Below, in pieces: positions 4,961 through 7,171 of a stretch of 7,171 nt of DNA. Numbering within the stretch: position 1 is the first letter of the stretch; every line of letters starts with the position of its first letter. The notes under the pieces were generated by a model. It was not told the DNA's origin and made no database searches. It saw only the letters and a program-made list of their open reading frames with translations. The DNA comes from an uncultured Nitrososphaera sp. (lineage in GTDB: Archaea; Thermoproteota; Nitrososphaeria; Nitrososphaerales; Nitrososphaeraceae). Location of the stretch: NCBI RefSeq assembly GCF_946478925.1, contig NZ_CAMLDP010000084.1, forward strand, positions 1 through 7,171. Reading direction: 5' to 3'. The position numbers were made by a program, and so were the translations under genes.

Positions 4961-6037
4961 ATGACCCTGAAAAACGCGCAATTTGCAGCCACGACACAAG
5001 GCGACCCTCGCTGGGCGTCAGTCGTCACCCGCGACCATGGAGCAGACGGCGCGTTTTACTACTCTGTCAAGACCACTGGCGTGTACTGCCGTCCTTCATG
5101 CCCCTCCCGCCTGGCAAAGCCGGAGAACGTCCGCTTTCATGCGACGCGTCAGGACGCCGAGAAGGCCGGCCTGCGCCCCTGCAGACGCTGCAAGCCCGAC
5201 CAGCCTACGCGGGCAGAACAACATGCGGCCAAAGTCGCTCTAGCCTGCCGGCTCATCGAAGAGTCAGAGAGCGCGCCCAGCCTCAAAGAGCTGGCAAAGA
5301 ATGCAAAAATGAGCACGCACCATTTTCACCGCGTGTTCAAGGCAGTAACCGGCCTCACGCCGAGAGAGTACGCGATGGCACACCGCGCAAAGCGCGTCCG
5401 GGATGAACTTGGTCGCACCGGCACGGTGGCAGAGGCCATCTACGGCGCAGGATACAGATCTAACGGGCGGTTCTACGAAACTTCTAATAAGGTGCTGGGC
5501 ATGACGCCTTCAAGCTACCGCGCCGGCGGCGCAAGAACAGATATACGCTTTGCAGTGGGCGAATGCTCACTCGGGTCTATCCTCGTCGCGCAGACCGAAC
5601 GGGGCGTCTGCGCAATCCTTCTGGGCGACGATCCAGACGAACTGGCGCGCGACCTGCAGGACATGTTTCCCCGCGCAAATCTCATCGGCGGCGACGCAAA
5701 ATTCGAGCAGGTCATCGCAAAGGTGGTCGGCTTTATCGAGGCGCCGGCGCTCGGGCTTGACCTGCCGCTGGACATCCGCGGGACTGCGTTCCAGCAGCGC
5801 GTCTGGCAAGCATTATGCGAAATCCCGGCCGGCTCGACTGCAAGCTATGCCGACATCGCAAACCGCATCGGCTCTCCAAAAGCGGTCAGAGCTGTGGCCC
5901 AGGCGTGCGCTAAAAATTCTCTTGCGGTGGCAATCCCGTGCCACCGTGTCATAAGAAACGACGGCGCGCTGTCGGGCTATCGCTGGGGCGTGAAGCGAAA
6001 GCGTGCGCTCTTGAAAAGAGAAAGGCGCAGGGATTAA
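4961..6037 (+). CDS. ada: Bifunctional methyl-response regulator / O6-methylguanine-DNA methyltransferase Ada
   Basis: A 358-residue full-length Ada (Escherichia coli Ada is 354). It repairs alkylated DNA by irreversibly moving methyl groups to its own cysteines: phosphotriester methyls to the N-terminal domain, O6-methylguanine and O4-methylthymine methyls to the C-terminal domain. Domains in order: zinc-binding Ada domain, about 10-80, with C43 (GVYCRPSCPSR, acceptor equivalent to C38), C47, C74 and C77 (RPCRRCKPD); AraC-type double helix-turn-helix, about 88-188, with SLKELAKNAKMSTHHFHRVFK and the typical AIYGAGYRSNGRFYE...LGMTPSSYR; methyltransferase ribonuclease-H-like and DNA-binding domains, about 193-355, with acceptor IPCHRVIRNDG (C327). 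All acceptor and zinc residues are intact. In bacteria, methylated Ada activates its own gene through sigma70 RNA polymerase; how regulation would work in an archaeon is unclear. Ile codons are 12 ATC and 2 ATA, unlike the adjacent P5C dehydrogenase, which suggests transfer from bacteria. Confidence 0.95.
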   Translation: MTLKNAQFAATTQGDPRWASVVTRDHGADGAFYYSVKTTGVYCRPSCPSRLAKPENVRFHATRQDAEKAGLRPCRRCKPDQPTRAEQHAAKVALACRLIEESESAPSLKELAKNAKMSTHHFHRVFKAVTGLTPREYAMAHRAKRVRDELGRTGTVAEAIYGAGYRSNGRFYETSNKVLGMTPSSYRAGGARTDIRFAVGECSLGSILVAQTERGVCAILLGDDPDELARDLQDMFPRANLIGGDAKFEQVIAKVVGFIEAPALGLDLPLDIRGTAFQQRVWQALCEIPAGSTASYADIANRIGSPKAVRAVAQACAKNSLAVAIPCHRVIRNDGALSGYRWGVKRKRALLKRERRRD

Positions 6038-6427
6038 GAGAATCTCGCGGCCGATTTCGGCATGTCAGTGTAACCAAATACATGCTGCGGTTAATTCGGT
6101 GCTGGATTGCAGATCGCATGGATGGGCTAATGCCATATCTTGCGAAAGCGGTCAGCTTCTACGGAACCAAGGGTATTGCCGCCCGGAATGTTTCTCAGTA
6201 ACGCAAGTCACTTTGGATTGTCTCTCCTGCCGCTGTCCTGTTGTTGCGGTATGTTGTGTTGACATTTGCGAAAGAAGGGAAATAAAAGAATAAAAGCACG
6301 AAGAAAAACCGTATTGAGCAGCTTATAATTTCTATATGTATTATGATCAGGAATGTAAGTTCTATCTGATTTTTTCGATTAGTGTCCGCATATTAACTTA
6401 AATATTTACTTTTTCAGTATTTTATGA
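6038..6427. other. Intergenic stretch without a convincing gene
   Basis: About 390 bp between ada and the zinc-ribbon gene. The first half is of moderate GC and holds short open frames (one of 39 codons from ATG 6082 to 6201) with no promoter, ribosome site or recognisable protein. A small dyad GCCGA-TT-TCGGC lies at 6050-6061. From about 6275 the sequence becomes markedly AT-rich, with a TATA-like CTTATAAT at 6322-6329 that leads to no ORF longer than 8 codons and a T-run at 6370-6375. I see no tRNA, rRNA or repeat array. Confidence 0.5.
6397..6404 (+). promoter_or_regulatory. TATA box of the small zinc-ribbon gene
   Basis: CTTAAATA within an AT-rich run is centred about 27 bp before ATG 6428, the leaderless spacing seen at other genes in the window. 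This supports ATG 6428 as the start and the ORF as expressed. Confidence 0.55.
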
Positions 6428-6613
6428 ATGTTCAAGCATTTTGTGACAAGTCCCGTAGAACAAAGGAAAAGTAAACCCAACCCTTTCTATTGCCATACCT
6501 GTTCAGAAATTGCTACAACAAAGGCATTCTTTCAAGAAAAAGATGTGATTGTAATGCGGAGATATTGTGACAGCTGTTTGTCCAAGGCAGAATACGACGT
6601 CCCTTCACTTTGA
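6428..6613 (+). CDS. Small zinc-ribbon protein, unknown function
   Basis: A 61-residue protein with two CxxC knuckles, C22-x2-C25 (FYCHTC) and C47-x2-C50 (RYCDSC), spaced 21 residues apart. That is the layout of a four-Cys zinc ribbon. Between them lies a predicted beta-hairpin region (TTKAFFQEKDVIVMRR). The N-terminus is basic (RKSKPNP). Such one-domain ribbons are common in archaea and may bind nucleic acid or protein partners; no specific role can be assigned. The conserved Cys pairs, the TATA box 27 bp upstream and the T-run after the stop argue that it is real. It is more AT-rich than the genes around it and begins after the AT-rich part of the preceding intergenic region, so it may have a different history. 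Confidence 0.7.
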   Translation: MFKHFVTSPVEQRKSKPNPFYCHTCSEIATTKAFFQEKDVIVMRRYCDSCLSKAEYDVPSL

Positions 6614-6650
6614 AAGAAAATCTTCGCAAGTTAGCATGTATCGACGAGAT

Positions 6651-6667
6651 CCTCCTTTTTTCTTTCT
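6651..6667 (+). terminator. T-rich tract, probable archaeal terminator
   Basis: A pyrimidine run with six consecutive T (6656-6661) followed by CTTTCTT lies about 40 bp after the stop of the zinc-ribbon gene. Archaeal RNA polymerase terminates at T-runs without needing a hairpin, and none is visible here. Confidence 0.4.
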
Positions 6668-6670
6668 TGA

Positions 6671-6748
6671 ACGCCATTATTTCATGATGGATTGGCGGCT
6701 ATCAACAGCTGTGATAACAGTAAGTACCTAGCCTTTGTAGGCTCGTAC
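6671..6748. repeat. Three consecutive inverted repeats upstream of the phosphatase gene
   Basis: Three dyads follow each other in the intergenic region. The first has arms CGCCA (6672-6676) and TGGCG (6693-6697). The second, TATCAACAGCTGTGATA (6700-6716), is a palindrome around CAGCTG with one extra A. The third (6724-6748) can fold as GTAC and AGCCT paired with AGGCT and GTAC around a TTGT loop. The last ends about 13 bp before the TATA-like element. They could be operator sites, RNA hairpins or chance. Confidence 0.4.
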
Positions 6749-6760
6749 GCGAAAATGAAC

Positions 6761-6768
6761 GTATAATT
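6761..6768 (+). promoter_or_regulatory. TATA-like element of the phosphatase gene
   Basis: GTATAATT is centred about 27 bp before GTG 6792 and 30 bp before ATG 6795, so the transcript would be leaderless or start just before the initiation codon. Confidence 0.5.
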
Positions 6769-6794
6769 ATCAAGGTGCGGCAAGTGCCGTGGTG

Positions 6795-7171
6795 ATGACG
6801 ATAATAGGCGCCCTAAAGGATGCCTGCCGGGAGGTTCATGCCCACACGCGAGGCATCGCCGGGACTGTGCAGGGCAACAGGCAGGTAGGAAGAGGGGCAG
6901 GAGGTGACATTTCGCGGCGAATCGACATCTTGGCGGAAAAAACAGCCATCGAGGTCTTGAGAAGACAAGGTATTGATTCTACGATTATTGGCGAAGAGTG
7001 TGGAAGGATTGAAGGAAAAAAGACCGGCGTCGTAATAATGGATGCAATCGACGGAACAACTAATGCGTCGCGACGGATCCCCTTTTACTGCTGTTCGTTA
7101 GCGTATGCGACTGATTTTCGGCTTTCCACTGTTACGCACGCTGCTGTGATAGACCTTGTCAGCGGAGACCT
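6795..7171 (+). CDS. Inositol monophosphatase / fructose-1,6-bisphosphatase family protein (3' partial)
   Basis: The first 125 residues of a metal-dependent sugar-phosphate phosphatase; the rest lies beyond the window. Archaeal members often hydrolyse both inositol-1-phosphate and fructose-1,6-bisphosphate, so they may serve gluconeogenesis or inositol-lipid and osmolyte synthesis. Seen: GRGAGGDISRRIDILAE (32-48), a form typical of archaeal members; IIGEE with the metal-ligand Glu (E67); and the metal-binding motif VVIMDAIDGTTN (79-90) with D83, D86 and T88. This last motif is usually D-P-x-D-G-T; here Ala replaces Pro. FYCCSLAYA then leads into the next beta strand. An in-frame stop at 6756-6758 limits the start. 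ATG 6795 is chosen, with GTG at 6792 and 6789 also in frame; the TATA distance slightly favours 6792. Substrate cannot be decided from this part. Confidence 0.88.
   Translation, partial: MTIIGALKDACREVHAHTRGIAGTVQGNRQVGRGAGGDISRRIDILAEKTAIEVLRRQGIDSTIIGEECGRIEGKKTGVVIMDAIDGTTNASRRIPFYCCSLAYATDFRLSTVTHAAVIDLVSGD

Noticed and set aside
5550..5954. 134-codon ORF in another frame inside ada
   Set aside because: The ada frame carries intact conserved motifs throughout; this frame is Arg/Ser-rich without structure.
6140..6274. Direct 9-bp repeat TTGCGAAAG at 6140 and 6266
   Set aside because: Too short and only two copies; expected by chance and not linked to a mobile-element border.
5938..6293. 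Overlapping ORFs of 87 and 64 codons at and after the end of ada
   Set aside because: The first begins inside ada in a different frame; neither has a promoter or ribosome site at a useful distance or any recognisable domain. The Cys content of the second (C-rich from about 6214) has no regular zinc-site pattern.
1..7171. CRISPR array, tRNA or rRNA gene, insertion sequence, toxin-antitoxin or phage module
   Set aside because: I looked for regular repeats with spacers, cloverleaf and TpsiC-loop sequences, transposase motifs and terminal inverted repeats and found none. The genes that can be recognised are metabolic, redox, repair and DNA-binding functions.

Overview
This 7.2 kb window looks like chromosome of an ammonia-oxidizing archaeon (Thaumarchaeota/Nitrososphaerota), most like a soil Nitrososphaera-type organism. 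The organism call is an inference. It rests on a membrane-anchored cupredoxin, small winged-helix and zinc-ribbon proteins, moderately high GC with a strong preference for ATA isoleucine codons in most genes, and archaeal TATA boxes placed about 27 bp upstream of several start codons, which is the geometry of leaderless transcripts. No 16S rRNA or amo gene is present to confirm it.

Layout, left to right. (1) 1-723 (+): the end of a coiled-coil protein with a regular Cys/His zinc-binding array. (2) 715-939 (-): a small membrane-anchored or secreted protein. (3) 1012-1371 (+): a winged-helix DNA-binding protein. (4) 1357-1752 (-): a two-helix membrane protein. (5) 1777-2277 (-): a membrane-anchored cupredoxin with an amicyanin-type copper loop. 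(6) 2315-3955 (+): 1-pyrroline-5-carboxylate dehydrogenase. (7) 3956-4834 (-): proline dehydrogenase, tail to tail with the previous gene and with no base between the stop codons. (8) 4961-6037 (+): a full-length bacterial-type Ada methylation-repair protein. (9) 6038-6427: an intergenic stretch without a convincing gene. (10) 6428-6613 (+): a 61-residue zinc-ribbon protein in AT-rich sequence. (11) 6614-6791: an intergenic stretch with several inverted repeats. (12) 6795-7171 (+): the start of an inositol-monophosphatase/fructose-bisphosphatase family enzyme that runs off the window.

Genes 6 and 7 together make the complete two-enzyme route from proline to glutamate (proline to P5C, then glutamate semialdehyde to glutamate). 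They are convergent rather than an operon. Most genes alternate strands, and convergent neighbours overlap by 9 or 15 bp or abut exactly, so most of them need their own promoter; TATA-like elements are visible for seven of them. Ada stands out: its domain set is bacterial, and its isoleucine codons are almost all ATC while the adjacent P5C dehydrogenase uses mainly ATA, which suggests horizontal acquisition.

I did not find a convincing new defence or mobile system. The most notable items are the 15-residue-period Cys/His array, the foreign-looking Ada, a possible coupled leader ORF before the two-helix membrane protein, and the cluster of dyads before the phosphatase.
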